Made by a program: the position numbers and the translations under genes
Notes under the pieces: generated by a model
What the model saw: the letters and a program-made list of their open reading frames with translations, nothing else
The model's database searches: none
Told to the model about the DNA's origin: nothing
Shown: one piece after another, positions 17,584 to 27,507 of the stretch
How positions within the stretch are numbered: the first letter of the stretch is position 1
How the letters are laid out: every line of letters begins with the position of its first letter
DNA from: an uncultured Lachnospiraceae bacterium
Lineage (GTDB): Bacteria > Bacillota > Clostridia > Lachnospirales > Lachnospiraceae
Length of the DNA stretch: 64,000 nucleotides
Assembly: GCA_910586555.1 (NCBI GenBank)
Contig: CAJUJY010000010.1
Span: forward strand, 20,821-84,820
Direction of reading: 5' to 3'

Positions 17584-18096
17584 TTATATTGCAAGTGCCC
17601 CTTGTGTAGAAGGGTTTCCTGTTTCTTCTGGAGATGGCTCATAAGTTATAGCAGGCCCTGAAGGTACTTCTGGTGAAGGTGTTTCATCAGTACCAGATGA
17701 AGGTTTTTCTGGTTTTGGCTTTTTACCATACTTATCTATTTTAACAGCTTTAGAAAACCTGCCAAATGTTATATGGTACCCAACAGTTTTAAATGCCCTT
17801 ACTTTAATATAATATACTTTATTTTTCTTCAGTTTCGTAATTTTTACAGTGCGTATTCTTGAAGCGGCCGTCTGCTTATATTTTCCATTCCTTGAATTTG
17901 AAATAAATATCTGGTATCCAGTTGCATTTTTTGTTTTATTTATTTTAAGTTTTACTGATTTCTTTGCCCTCTTAACCACCTTAAACGATGGTCTTGCTGG
18001 CCTTATGGCAGCATTTGTAGCAGAAGGTGCTATAGCTGCTGCTGATATAATTACTGCCAGTACAACTAAAAAAAGTTTCTTAAAATATTTTGGCAT
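17584..18096 (-). CDS. Secreted Fn3-like domain protein
   Basis: A 170-residue protein with a signal peptide (residues 1-29; Ala-rich, cleavage near ATNAA). Residues 30-115 resemble a fibronectin type III module with the consecutive features ATGYQIFISNSRNGKY and KVYYIKVRAF seen in clostridial surface proteins. The tail is Pro/Ser/Thr/Glu-rich (SSGTDETPSPE), like a wall-spanning or linker segment, with no anchor motif. The start at 18096 has AAAGGAGG; an upstream ATG at 18135 lies inside the preceding gene. It is 20 bases after the GGDEF/EAL gene and probably cotranscribed. Confidence 0.75.
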   Translation of the reverse strand: MPKYFKKLFLVVLAVIISAAAIAPSATNAAIRPARPSFKVVKRAKKSVKLKINKTKNATGYQIFISNSRNGKYKQTAASRIRTVKITKLKKNKVYYIKVRAFKTVGYHITFGRFSKAVKIDKYGKKPKPEKPSSGTDETPSPEVPSGPAITYEPSPEETGNPSTQGALAI

Positions 18097-18116
18097 TAAT
18101 AATAATCCTCCTTTAT

Positions 18117-20648
18117 TTAATCTGATAAAAAGCATTTTTCAAATACATTATGCCTTACTTTTCCATAATACATTTCACCCTCAAAAACTTCACAGCCTAT
18201 TTCTTTTGCAAAATCCTCCTGCATCTTTGACTGTATACCCCCACATGTAACTGAAAGTCCAAGTTCTTTTGCCATATCTGTAATTTTACGGAAAATAATC
18301 TTTTCACGCTTGTTATTCATATTTTCGTTAAAAAAGCCTCCATGGAATTTAATTCCAGTAACAGGAAGCCTCCTGATTGCATTTACCGCTGTATAATCAG
18401 AACCAAAACGGCTTACAACAACCTGGTATCCTTTTTTGCAAAGCGCCTGTACATTCATATCAAAAACAGTAGTACCTTCTGCAAAATACCTTTCATGTAT
18501 TTCAAAAATAATATCATGTGGTTCAATGCTGTTCTTTCTTACAACTATATCATCTATTATATCGACCGCATTTTGTATTGAAAGTTCACTTGCAGTAATT
18601 TCTATTGAAAGCGGAACAGTTTTATTACCCTGTTTTTTCCATGCGCCCATATTTGCGCATACTGAAGACAAAGTTATAAAAGCAAATTCATTAAGTTTCC
18701 CGCCACGTTCAACATATTTCAGAAGCCTTACAGATTCAATATACTGCCCGTCATCTAATATAACCCTTGGTATTGCTTTACACCCTATAACATTTTCCTT
18801 ATTTTTGTATATCCTTGGCATAAAGCAGACATCTATGCTTCTTGTCCTCATTGAATTATAAATCTGGTCTATAATTTCTTCCTCTTTAGACTTATCTTTC
18901 TTTAAATCTTCTGTATATATGGCATAATGGTTACCCATAAGCCCTTTTATGCTTCTTCTTGCAACATCTGCCTTTTCGAGCATATCCTCAAGGTCTTCAT
19001 CATCAGGCTGTACAAGGTATATTCCTGTTGTAGTGCCAAAACGTATACCACCGCTTTTCTGGTCAAATTCCTCTTTTGTACGTACCATGGACGACATAAG
19101 TTTCATAAGCTCCTTATGGTTTGCATACTGGAACATTACTACAAAATAATCCCCGTCAACACGTGAACATATTCCATCTTTAGCAATATTTTCTAAAAGC
19201 ACCTTTGAAAATATTTTTAAAATCTGGTTACTTATAGAGAAACCATAATGATGGCTGAATTTTAAAAATTCATTTATATCTGCGCATAATATTGCATAAT
19301 GTTCTTTTTCTTCCCTTTTTTTCAGGATTTTATCTGCTTTGCTTAAAAACGCTGAGTATGGCATAAGGCCTGTTATATTATCTTCCGCTTTTGCCCTGGC
19401 AGCCCTTGCTAATGACACCAGCCTGCTTCCAGTATTTTCTTTTATTGCCTTTGTATCTGTATTAATACCATCTATAACCCTTGTCATTCCATAAATTTTA
19501 TATGGTTTGCCATTACTGCCACAAACAGAAATAGCACTTATTTCTGTATCCTGGAAAATACCTTTGCTGTTCCTTATACGGTATATGCCCTGTGACTGTC
19601 CTTTATTATTTACCCTCTCATTAAAATGTTCTTTAACCCTTTTTATATCATCCGGGTGTATTATATTGGCAAGGTTTTTAATCTCTTCATTACTGCCAAG
19701 CTTTCTCTCCTGTGAATATGTAATTTCAAAATTCCCGCTTCTGTTAAGTGTACATGTATCTATATCATATGTCCACATAATAGCATTTAAAAAGTTTAAA
19801 ATAACTTCTGATCTTTTTATATTATCCTCAACTTCCGCCTCAAATTTCTTTTTATCAGTAATATCTGTTAAAACACATAAGTAAACTGGCTGTCCATTAT
19901 CATCATCAACCCTTCTGCCACTTACATATACCCATTTTACAGAACCATTTTTAGCAGATATACGGCATTCAAACCCTAAAAGCCCGTTGTTCTCTAATGT
20001 TACCTTTAAGTATTTTATAACTTTTTCTGCATCATCAGGATATATTACAGTATCACAATAATTTCCAAATTTCATGGAAAATTCTGCACGTGAATATCCT
20101 GTAAGCAAAAAATAGCCATCATTAGCATATATTAATTTATAGTCAGACATTCTGGCTTTTATCACACCACCTGGTATACTATTAGCCATAACATCTATCT
20201 CACGTTTTGCATTATATATATCGTCTATAGTTTTTTTGCTTTTAGTTACATCAAGGCAGGAACTATAATATATAAGCTGGTTATCCTTAACGATAGCCTG
20301 GGCAGATAATGAAAGCCATGCAATAGAACCATCTTTTTTTACAGCCCTGTATTCAAGTTTTAAAGTTCCTCCGGCAGCAGCCTGGCGTGCTATAAGGTTA
20401 CGCAATTTCTGCTTTTCTTCATTAAGCACTGTTGCCATAACATTATTTCCAAACTTTTCAGTATATTCCTCTTTCGTATATTGTAACATAGAATAAAATT
20501 TATCATTAGCATAAAGCAGTTCTATTTCGGAACCAGATTTTGCAATAAACATAGCACATTCAGAAGAATTCATTAATGTCATAAATTCCTTTTGTGAAAT
20601 ACTTAATAATTCTTTTTCTGCTATTATATCTTTTTCCCTGTTTTCCAT
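18117..20648 (-). CDS. PAS-GGDEF-EAL protein with degenerate catalytic motifs
   Basis: 843 residues with no membrane segment. PAS domains lie at about 20-130, 145-260 and 280-390, then a GGDEF-like domain (430-580) and an EAL-like domain (600-843). The GGDEF signature reads RVDGDYF. In the EAL domain the EAL motif reads KAI, DDFG reads SRFG and EGVE reads GGIQ. The metal and catalytic residues for making or cutting c-di-GMP are therefore lost. It may bind c-di-GMP or partner proteins as a sensor. The start at 20648 has AGGGA nine bases upstream; a GTG at 20657 overlaps that site. It follows fabF by 26 bases. Confidence 0.88.
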   Translation of the reverse strand: MENREKDIIAEKELLSISQKEFMTLMNSSECAMFIAKSGSEIELLYANDKFYSMLQYTKEEYTEKFGNNVMATVLNEEKQKLRNLIARQAAAGGTLKLEYRAVKKDGSIAWLSLSAQAIVKDNQLIYYSSCLDVTKSKKTIDDIYNAKREIDVMANSIPGGVIKARMSDYKLIYANDGYFLLTGYSRAEFSMKFGNYCDTVIYPDDAEKVIKYLKVTLENNGLLGFECRISAKNGSVKWVYVSGRRVDDDNGQPVYLCVLTDITDKKKFEAEVEDNIKRSEVILNFLNAIMWTYDIDTCTLNRSGNFEITYSQERKLGSNEEIKNLANIIHPDDIKRVKEHFNERVNNKGQSQGIYRIRNSKGIFQDTEISAISVCGSNGKPYKIYGMTRVIDGINTDTKAIKENTGSRLVSLARAARAKAEDNITGLMPYSAFLSKADKILKKREEKEHYAILCADINEFLKFSHHYGFSISNQILKIFSKVLLENIAKDGICSRVDGDYFVVMFQYANHKELMKLMSSMVRTKEEFDQKSGGIRFGTTTGIYLVQPDDEDLEDMLEKADVARRSIKGLMGNHYAIYTEDLKKDKSKEEEIIDQIYNSMRTRSIDVCFMPRIYKNKENVIGCKAIPRVILDDGQYIESVRLLKYVERGGKLNEFAFITLSSVCANMGAWKKQGNKTVPLSIEITASELSIQNAVDIIDDIVVRKNSIEPHDIIFEIHERYFAEGTTVFDMNVQALCKKGYQVVVSRFGSDYTAVNAIRRLPVTGIKFHGGFFNENMNNKREKIIFRKITDMAKELGLSVTCGGIQSKMQEDFAKEIGCEVFEGEMYYGKVRHNVFEKCFLSD

Positions 20649-20674
20649 AACCATCACTCCCTTCTGGAATAAAA

Positions 20675-21904
20675 TCAGTATTTTTTAACAAGAACTGTTG
20701 CATTATGTCCCCCAAATCCAAGGGAATTGCTAATAGCGGCATTAACTGGCATATATACCCCTTTTCCCTTAGTATAGTCAAGGTCACATTCAGGGTCATC
20801 ATCAATTAACCCTGCTGTATGATGGATATAACCTTCATTTATAGATAAAATACATGTTATAAGTTCAACAGCCCCTCCAGCTCCAAATAAGTGCCCTATC
20901 ATTGATTTAGTTGAGTTTATTTTAACTTTATATGCATAATCACCAAAAGCAAGTTTTATAGCCTTTGTTTCCAGCTTATCATTCATAGGGGTGCTTGTGC
21001 CATGTGCATTTATATAATCTATGTCTGCGGGTGAAAGACTGGCATCTTCCATTGCAAGTTTCATAGCCATGGCAGCACCTGAACCATCTTCAAGAGGGGC
21101 TGTAAGGTGGCTTGCATCACATGTTGCACCATAACCCCCTATTTCTGCATATATATGTGCATTTCTTGCAAGTGCATGTTCCAGTTCCTCAAGTACAAGG
21201 ACTCCTGCACCTTCACCTGTAACAAACCCATCTCTTTTCCTGTCAAACGGAATAGAAGCCTGCAAAGGATCTTCTGAAGAGGAAAGTGCAGTAAGTGCCT
21301 GGAAAGTAGCAACACCAAACTTACTTACAGAACTGTCAACCCCGCCTGCCAGTATAATATCTGCCTCTCCATGCTGGATTGACCTGAATGCTTCACCTAT
21401 TGAATTAGTACCTGTTGCACATGCTGTCACAATATCAAGGCATTTACCCCTACAGCCAAAAGTTATTGCAACATTTGCAGCCGCCATATTACCTAATACC
21501 ATAGGTGCAGTAAGCGGGTGTATGCGTCCAGGGCCTTTTGCAAGAAGTTTATCATATTCCCGTTCTATCCCCATAAGGCTTCCTGTCCCTGAACCAATGG
21601 ATACCCCTGCCCTGTATTTATCTTCCTGTTCCATATCAATTCCTGCATCATTTACAGCCTGTATTGCTGCTGCAACTGCAAACTGGCTGAACCTGTCCAT
21701 TCTTTTTGCATCTTTGGCAGGAATATAATCTTTAGGGTCAAAATCTGTAACCTCTGCTGAAAGTTTTGCTTTATAAACAGTTGTATCAAAATTCCTTATT
21801 GGCCCTATGCCAACTTTTCCTTCGTGTATACTTTTCCAAAATTCTTTTATGCTGTTGCCTATAGGTGTAATAAGACCCATTCCAGTTACTACTACACGTT
21901 TCAT
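20675..21904 (-). CDS. fabF: Beta-ketoacyl-ACP synthase II
   Basis: Elongating condensing enzyme of type II fatty acid synthesis. It has 409 residues with the Cys-His-His triad: C162 (TACATGTNS), H301 (NAHGTST) and H338 (SMIGHLFGAGG). K333 is also conserved. Start at 21904 with GAGGAAAA upstream. It is unusual in that it sits between a hybrid histidine kinase and a GGDEF/EAL protein, not in a fab cluster; it is possibly a second copy. Spacing of 21 and 26 bases suggests one operon. Confidence 0.96.
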   Translation of the reverse strand: MKRVVVTGMGLITPIGNSIKEFWKSIHEGKVGIGPIRNFDTTVYKAKLSAEVTDFDPKDYIPAKDAKRMDRFSQFAVAAAIQAVNDAGIDMEQEDKYRAGVSIGSGTGSLMGIEREYDKLLAKGPGRIHPLTAPMVLGNMAAANVAITFGCRGKCLDIVTACATGTNSIGEAFRSIQHGEADIILAGGVDSSVSKFGVATFQALTALSSSEDPLQASIPFDRKRDGFVTGEGAGVLVLEELEHALARNAHIYAEIGGYGATCDASHLTAPLEDGSGAAMAMKLAMEDASLSPADIDYINAHGTSTPMNDKLETKAIKLAFGDYAYKVKINSTKSMIGHLFGAGGAVELITCILSINEGYIHHTAGLIDDDPECDLDYTKGKGVYMPVNAAISNSLGFGGHNATVLVKKY

Positions 21905-21925
21905 ATTTTTCCTCTCATTCCCTGG

Positions 21926-24235
21926 CTAAAATCCATTATTGCTGTTTTTAAATTTTACTTTTTCCTCTGGAAGATATTTTGCAAGTTTTTCTTCAATCTG
22001 TTCCAGGCTGAACGGCTTAAAAATACAATCATCCATTCCTGCCTTTTTATATTCTTCCATAACGCCTTCTACAGCATTGGCAGTAAGTGCTATTACAGGT
22101 ACACTTTTAAAATAATCCCCATTCATTGACCTTATTTTAATAGTTGTTTCAATGCCATCCATATCTGGCATAATATGATCCATAAAAATTATATCATATT
22201 TCCTTCCCTTTTCTAATGCTTTTAAAAATGCCTGTCCGCTTGTAAATGTTTCTGCCAGTACTTTCCATTCCATAAGCTGTGTAACAGCCACTTTCAGGTT
22301 TACTCTGTTATCATCAACTATAGCAGCCCGTGCGCCGCTTACAATAATATTGTTCCTGTCCCATTTTTTAAAATAATGCGGATTATTATTAAATAATGCA
22401 TCATAAATTTTAAATATATCAAAGGGTTTCTTTATATAATTATAAATCATATCACCTTTTTTAATAACAGCAAAGTATTCTAATAGTGCTACAGAGGTTA
22501 CATCTGCGGGTAATTTTATATCTGCTGCCTGGAGCTGTTCATAATTATACAGAAAAATTTTCTTTGCCTGTTTGTATTTTCCAGATAAATAATAATCTAA
22601 TTTACTAAACTCTTCTATAAATTCATTTTTAACTTTTATCTGGTCAAGGATATGCAAAATATCCTGCCTGTCATTATAATCTTTTTCATATACAAAAACT
22701 ATATAATCATCAAGTGGTGTTTTATTATTATCTGGGTGGTTTACAATATCCTGTTCTATATTAATTGTAAAAGTGCTGCCAGATCCATATTCACTTTTAA
22801 CAGTTATATCACCGCCCATATGCCTGGCAAGCCCCCTTGAAAGTGCAAGTCCTAGCCCTGTTCCTTTTTCCATGCTGTTATGTATAGTACCAACCTGGCT
22901 GAACTGGCTAAAAAGTTTAGGCAGGTCTTCTTTCCTGATCCCTATCCCTGTATCTTTCACTTCAAACAAAAGCTTAACTTTATTTCCAGAAAGCATTTCC
23001 CAGCCAATATATAGTTTTACTTTTCCATGTTCTGTAAATTTTACAGCATTGCCAAGTATATTAATAAGTATCTGGTGTATCTTTGTTTTATCACCACTTA
23101 AATATAACGGAATATCTGGTTTTATATCTATTTCAAATCTTATATTTTTTCCATAGGCCCTTGATGCTATAATATTTTCAACACCCCTTAACATTTCATC
23201 TATCCGGTAATCCTCCATGCATAGAACAACTTTTCCTGCATCAATTTTTGAGAAATCAAGTATATTATTTATAATGCCAAGTAAATTTTTAGCTGCTACT
23301 TGTATAGTCTGTACATATTCCATTTCATGTGGCAGAATATTGCTTCTTTCAAGCATATCAGCCATGCCGCATATAGCGTTCATAGGAGTTCTTATTTCAT
23401 GTGACATATTTGCAAGAAATGTACTTTTTGCACGGTTTGCCTCTTCTGCTGTACGTCTTGCTTCTATTTCTTTTTCATTTACTTCATATATCATTTGTGG
23501 TGTCTGCAATATAAACTGCATTAAAAGGCAGCTAAGTGCAGACGAAGAACTTGCAAGAACCAGATCTGCATATATTGCCTGTATAAAAACAGCGCAGGCA
23601 GGAATTACAATAAATATAACTGATACTGTCTTGTATCTTTTTCCAATACTTTTCTTTTCACCTAAAACTGCACATAAACCTAAAATAAGATAAAATGCTG
23701 ATACTATTATAAGGATCCACATATATGAGCCTCTTCTGTATCCATCTTTGTTATATGTAAATATCCATTTTGTAAAAAAAGTTGTATATATAAGAATCTG
23801 TGCAGCTATTCCAGGTATAAGCAATATAGCTGTTTTTTTATTTATAAGCGGGCTTTTCTTGCATATAGAAGTTATATAAACAAAATAGCAGCATGGAATT
23901 GCGCATTGTATGGAAAAATAAAGAATTTCCCCTGCATAATTTAAAAATATGTTATCCTTAAACCTCCTCATAAGTACCATTCCTGAGAAAATATCTGTTA
24001 TGCAGCACCCCAGTGACAATATAATTAAAAGTAAGTATATTTTTCTTGCAAACCTCCATTTCCGTACTACATAACAGTTGTATATAACAAGCAATAGCAA
24101 AACTAAAGCTGAAGCCATACAAAAGTCATAGTTACAATCCATACAAAGTTTCCCCCAGTCCATATCCATGCCACACTTTTGCAGCATATAGAGAACCATA
24201 TAAAATGCCTGCATGGTTTTAAATAAATATAACAC
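21926..24235 (-). CDS. Hybrid sensor histidine kinase with receiver domain
   Basis: Up to 769 residues. Seven or so hydrophobic helices at about 40-250 form a membrane sensor without a large outside domain. HisKA has H279 (MSHEIRTPMN), the ATPase domain has N396 (ILGNAVKF) and glycine boxes KDTGIGI and GTGLGLALS. Residues 505-610 look like a receiver without the key Asp, and 635-755 are an intact receiver with D686 (FMDHIMPDMDG) and K740. The start is uncertain: the GTG at 24235 has no ribosome binding site, and ATG codons at 24214, 24163 or 24142 are alternatives. It heads the operon with fabF. Confidence 0.9.
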   Translation of the reverse strand: MLYLFKTMQAFYMVLYMLQKCGMDMDWGKLCMDCNYDFCMASALVLLLLVIYNCYVVRKWRFARKIYLLLIILSLGCCITDIFSGMVLMRRFKDNIFLNYAGEILYFSIQCAIPCCYFVYITSICKKSPLINKKTAILLIPGIAAQILIYTTFFTKWIFTYNKDGYRRGSYMWILIIVSAFYLILGLCAVLGEKKSIGKRYKTVSVIFIVIPACAVFIQAIYADLVLASSSSALSCLLMQFILQTPQMIYEVNEKEIEARRTAEEANRAKSTFLANMSHEIRTPMNAICGMADMLERSNILPHEMEYVQTIQVAAKNLLGIINNILDFSKIDAGKVVLCMEDYRIDEMLRGVENIIASRAYGKNIRFEIDIKPDIPLYLSGDKTKIHQILINILGNAVKFTEHGKVKLYIGWEMLSGNKVKLLFEVKDTGIGIRKEDLPKLFSQFSQVGTIHNSMEKGTGLGLALSRGLARHMGGDITVKSEYGSGSTFTINIEQDIVNHPDNNKTPLDDYIVFVYEKDYNDRQDILHILDQIKVKNEFIEEFSKLDYYLSGKYKQAKKIFLYNYEQLQAADIKLPADVTSVALLEYFAVIKKGDMIYNYIKKPFDIFKIYDALFNNNPHYFKKWDRNNIIVSGARAAIVDDNRVNLKVAVTQLMEWKVLAETFTSGQAFLKALEKGRKYDIIFMDHIMPDMDGIETTIKIRSMNGDYFKSVPVIALTANAVEGVMEEYKKAGMDDCIFKPFSLEQIEEKLAKYLPEEKVKFKNSNNGF

Positions 24236-24791
24236 ATTAGTTAATATTAACTATATTGTAACACAATCATCAACTGCTATCAATATTATAATTTACGCCT
24301 ATTTATAAAAGGAGGCCAGGTTGAAAAACAATTTTAAACCAGTAAAAAATGCTATCTAATAATTATTACACTCCAGCTTGCTATTTGTGCTGCAAAAGGC
24401 GCAGCATGGTATTAAGTTGAAAAACCATATATATTATTTTACTGGTTTTAGTTTTAATATATTTTGGTAATGGCATAGATATTAACTGCCTGGAATATGT
24501 GATATTACATAAAAAACAAAACATGCCTGGAAATAGCTATGCAGGATATTTTATTCTACCCTGTAAAAACAAATTTCCAGGCACGTTCTGCCGCACCTTA
24601 AAGATATACCTGTCCACTTAAAAACCAGCCTTGCCACCGCTTTTTAAACCTCTGCTAAAAGACCACAAAGCAGCAATAAGGCTGTTTTGCCAGTGTGCAG
24701 GCCGTTGGTATATGATTGGTTACAGCACTTAATTGCTTAAATGTGGATTGAAGATATAATTTGAAATGACTGGTTTTATAGTGTTGGATTT
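24236..24791. other. Structured 556-base intergenic region between galK and the hybrid kinase
   Basis: There is no clear gene. It holds the galK terminator (24511-24583), a 12-base inverted repeat AAACCAGTAAAA (24336-24347) / TTTTACTGGTTT (24437-24448), a direct repeat GTTGAAAAAC (24320 and 24416), a GCTGC..GCAGC hairpin near 24390, and a plus-strand 12-codon frame starting with TTG at 24320 behind a perfect AAAGGAGG. The promoter of the kinase operon should also be here. Confidence 0.6.
24511..24583 (-). terminator. Terminator of galK
   Basis: On the minus strand TGCCTGGAAAT (24573-24583) pairs with ATTTCCAGGCA (24524-24534), with an inner CAGG/CCTG stem. The tail reads TGTTTTGTTTTTT. It is about 210 bases beyond the galK stop, so the 3' UTR would be long. 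Confidence 0.6.
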
Positions 24792-25955
24792 TTACAGCCT
24801 GCAAGGACCCTGGCCAATTTCAACTACATAAAAATCCGCAGCATAGCCAATTTTATCTTTATAAGCTTTGCCAACTTTATCAATAAATGTATCTACTGCT
24901 TCATCTTTCACAATACTTACTGTACAGCCTCCAAAACCTGCACCAGTCATTCTTGAACCTATAACACCATCAATTTTCCATGCTTCTTCTACAAGTGTAT
25001 CAAGTTCTACACCTGTAACTTCATAATCATCACGGAGTGAAACATGTGATTCATTCATAAGTTTTCCAAATAATTCTATATCATTATTTTTAAGTGCACT
25101 TACAGCCTTAATTGTCCTCTGGTTCTCATATACAGCATGTTTTGCACGTTTTCTGCGGTCTTCATCTTTAATTGCCATCTGGACTTTATCAAACTGTTCT
25201 TCGTTAAGATCTCCAAGTGTATTAATGCCCATGCCAGACTGTATTTCTTTTAATGCTTCTTCACATTCTGCACGTCTTTCATTATATTTAGAATCACCTA
25301 AGCCACGCTTTTTATTGCTGCATGAAATAACAATTTTGGCCCCGTCAAGTTTTATTGGTGCATATTCAAATGATAAATCCGAAGTGTCAAGGAAAATTGC
25401 ATTATCTTTCTTTCCCATTGCAATAGCAAACTGGTCCATAATCCCACAATTAACACCATTAAAATTATTCTCTGAAAACTGGCCAATAATTGCAAGTTCC
25501 TGGTTTGGAACATTAAGCCCAAGTGTTTCACTAAGTATATAGCCTGTTACTACTTCTACAGAAGCTGATGATGACAGCCCTGAACCATTTGGAATATTTC
25601 CATTTAAAAGTATATCAAACCCGCAATTAACTTTATAGCCCTTTTCATTAAAAGCCCATATAACCCCTTTTGGGTAATTAGTCCATCCTGCTTCTTTAGA
25701 TGGTTTTAAATCATCAAGGCTTGATTCTATTATTCCAAGGTGTTCAAAATTCATAGAATAAAAACAAAGTTTCCTGTCCTTTCTTTTGCGTGCAACAGCA
25801 TAAGTGCCTATTGTAAGTGCACATGGAAATACATGTCCACCATTATAGTCAGTATGCTCACCTATAAGATTAACACGCCCTGGCGCAAAAAATGCTTCTG
25901 CACCCTTTGCATCACCAAAAACTTCTGCAAATTTTTTAATTATAATATCTTTCAT
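24792..25955 (-). CDS. galK: Galactokinase
   Basis: Phosphorylates galactose to galactose-1-phosphate (Leloir pathway). It has 387 residues and the GHMP motifs: GRVNLIGEHTDYNGG (26-40), IPNGSGLSSSAS near 121-132 and GAGFGGCTVSIV near 345-356. It is a single gene here; galT and galE are not in the window. A hairpin AACTTCA/TGAAGTT (25999-26016) lies in its leader and could be an operator. A possible promoter is TTTTCA-17-TATAAC on the minus strand. Confidence 0.96.
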   Translation of the reverse strand: MKDIIIKKFAEVFGDAKGAEAFFAPGRVNLIGEHTDYNGGHVFPCALTIGTYAVARKRKDRKLCFYSMNFEHLGIIESSLDDLKPSKEAGWTNYPKGVIWAFNEKGYKVNCGFDILLNGNIPNGSGLSSSASVEVVTGYILSETLGLNVPNQELAIIGQFSENNFNGVNCGIMDQFAIAMGKKDNAIFLDTSDLSFEYAPIKLDGAKIVISCSNKKRGLGDSKYNERRAECEEALKEIQSGMGINTLGDLNEEQFDKVQMAIKDEDRRKRAKHAVYENQRTIKAVSALKNNDIELFGKLMNESHVSLRDDYEVTGVELDTLVEEAWKIDGVIGSRMTGAGFGGCTVSIVKDEAVDTFIDKVGKAYKDKIGYAADFYVVEIGQGPCRL

Positions 25956-26157
25956 CTAGGCCTCTCTTTCTTTATATAAATTTTAATATAAGTTATTTAA
26001 CTTCACTACTGAAGTTATAAGCAAGTATTTAATACCTGAAAACAATAAATACAAATAACCAGTATATACTTAACAGGTTTTATTTTTATAACAGCTTTAT
26101 ACTTATTTTATTATATCACACTATTTTATATAAACAATTGCAAAAACGACCATTTTT

Positions 26158-26622
26158 TTAAAGTTTATTATCAAGTAACAAGCTATGCAGTAAAGCTTCA
26201 CATCCTTCACATATATCCTCATATGTTTTATCAAAATTACCTGTATACCATGGATCAGCAATATCACGCGGTGAACCAGCAAAGCTAAGTAAAAGTGATA
26301 CTTTTCCTTCAGGATCACCTCCTGTTATACGTAAAATATTTTTATAATTCCAGGAATCCATCCCTATTATATAATCAAACTTATTATAATCACTTCTATC
26401 CATCTGTGACGCCCCGTGTGGCTCCATTGGGATTTTCTCACTTTTCAACTTATTCCTTGTACCATAATGGGGACTGTTGCCAAGTTCTTCAGTACTTGTT
26501 GCTTTAGAAGCAATAAAAAAATCCTCCTTATAACCACTTTTATCCACTAAATCCTTCATAACAAATTCGGCCATTGGGCTTCTGCAAATATTGCCGTGGC
26601 AGACGAAAAGTATCTTAATCAT
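26158..26622 (-). CDS. Low-molecular-weight protein-tyrosine phosphatase
   Basis: A 154-residue enzyme with the CX5R loop CHGNICRS (C8 to R14) at the N-terminus and the general-acid Asp in DIADPWYTG near 120. The start at 26622 has TTAGGAGGA nine bases upstream. The open frame continues upstream without a stop into the DUF2971 remnant, but the perfect ribosome binding site fixes the start. No capsule kinase lies nearby. It is at the edge of the accessory region. Confidence 0.92.
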   Translation of the reverse strand: MIKILFVCHGNICRSPMAEFVMKDLVDKSGYKEDFFIASKATSTEELGNSPHYGTRNKLKSEKIPMEPHGASQMDRSDYNKFDYIIGMDSWNYKNILRITGGDPEGKVSLLLSFAGSPRDIADPWYTGNFDKTYEDICEGCEALLHSLLLDNKL

Positions 26623-26916
26623 AATAAAAATTCCTCCTAAAATGCGTTGAATTGCCGTGTTTTGGCACGTTTTGCGAGGTTTATTTTTCCGATGAATATT
26701 GTTAAAAAAATCACAGAATGAGCAGAACGGGGCAAAATGTAGCAAGTTAAAGCCATGAAACGTAGTAAAACCGTAATAAGAACTGAGGGTATTTACTACT
26801 GCATTTATTTGTCTTCTTACTTTTATAGATATGTATAACTTATCCCTTTGGCATTCAATTGTACCACCATTCACTTCCCCCAGGTCATATGAGCAATAAA
26901 GCATCCTTACTTCCTT

Positions 26917-27507
26917 CTATTTTGTAGAATCCATATTCAAAGTTACATTATACGGATTTTTAATTACCCATGGAATAATGGCAAATGCAAAGTCACCATT
27001 GTTAATCCCTGAAATTATCATTTTGTTAAAATCAATACTTTCTTTGTCCAAATACTCTACCGGATATAAATAATCATAACCCCCTACACTAAATTCAATG
27101 CAAATCCCATTTCCATTGGATGCATAATCTTTCCACATATAATCCTGGCACTCATATGTGAGAGAATACACATCATACATTTGCGTAAAATAGTTAATCA
27201 ATAAATGCACATTACTGACACTTCGGCCTGTTTCCATTGCAATCTTATTTACATCATAATTAATTTGAAATTCTGTTTCATCATTTAATGTTTTGTAAAA
27301 AGAGAACCATATTTTTCCCTGTTTTAATGTATCAATCTTCGTCCTTACCAGACTTGGCTCCCCGTCAAATGAAATAAATTTATATACTTTTCCATCTTTG
27401 ATTGTTTTTCTCAAATAATCTATTTTGTACGGTGTTGTTCTGTCCGGTTTATCTCTTAAATTGCCCATTAACGTGACATATTTCTCATAAAATCCAAATC
27501 CGTTCAT
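26917..27507 (-). CDS. DUF2971 protein, ended by an in-frame TAG and probably truncated
   Basis: A 196-residue frame beginning behind AAGGAGATGTT. It shows DUF2971 features: YKFISFDGE near 43-51, IWFSFYKTLNDETEF near 67-81 and MWKDYASNGNGICIEF near 124-139. After the TAG at 26917-26919 the same frame continues KEVRMLYCSYDLGEVNGG, which looks like the family's usual E-V-R C-terminal strand. So the gene seems to have gained a nonsense codon and to be a pseudogene, unless the codon is read through. DUF2971 proteins have unknown roles and often lie in accessory or defence regions, as here. Confidence 0.65.
   Translation of the reverse strand: MNGFGFYEKYVTLMGNLRDKPDRTTPYKIDYLRKTIKDGKVYKFISFDGEPSLVRTKIDTLKQGKIWFSFYKTLNDETEFQINYDVNKIAMETGRSVSNVHLLINYFTQMYDVYSLTYECQDYMWKDYASNGNGICIEFSVGGYDYLYPVEYLDKESIDFNKMIISGINNGDFAFAIIPWVIKNPYNVTLNMDSTK

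Noticed and set aside
26623..26904. A long N-terminal extension of the tyrosine phosphatase
   Set aside because: The CX5R motif belongs at residue 8, and the ATG at 26622 has a perfect ribosome binding site. The upstream part fits the end of the DUF2971 gene.
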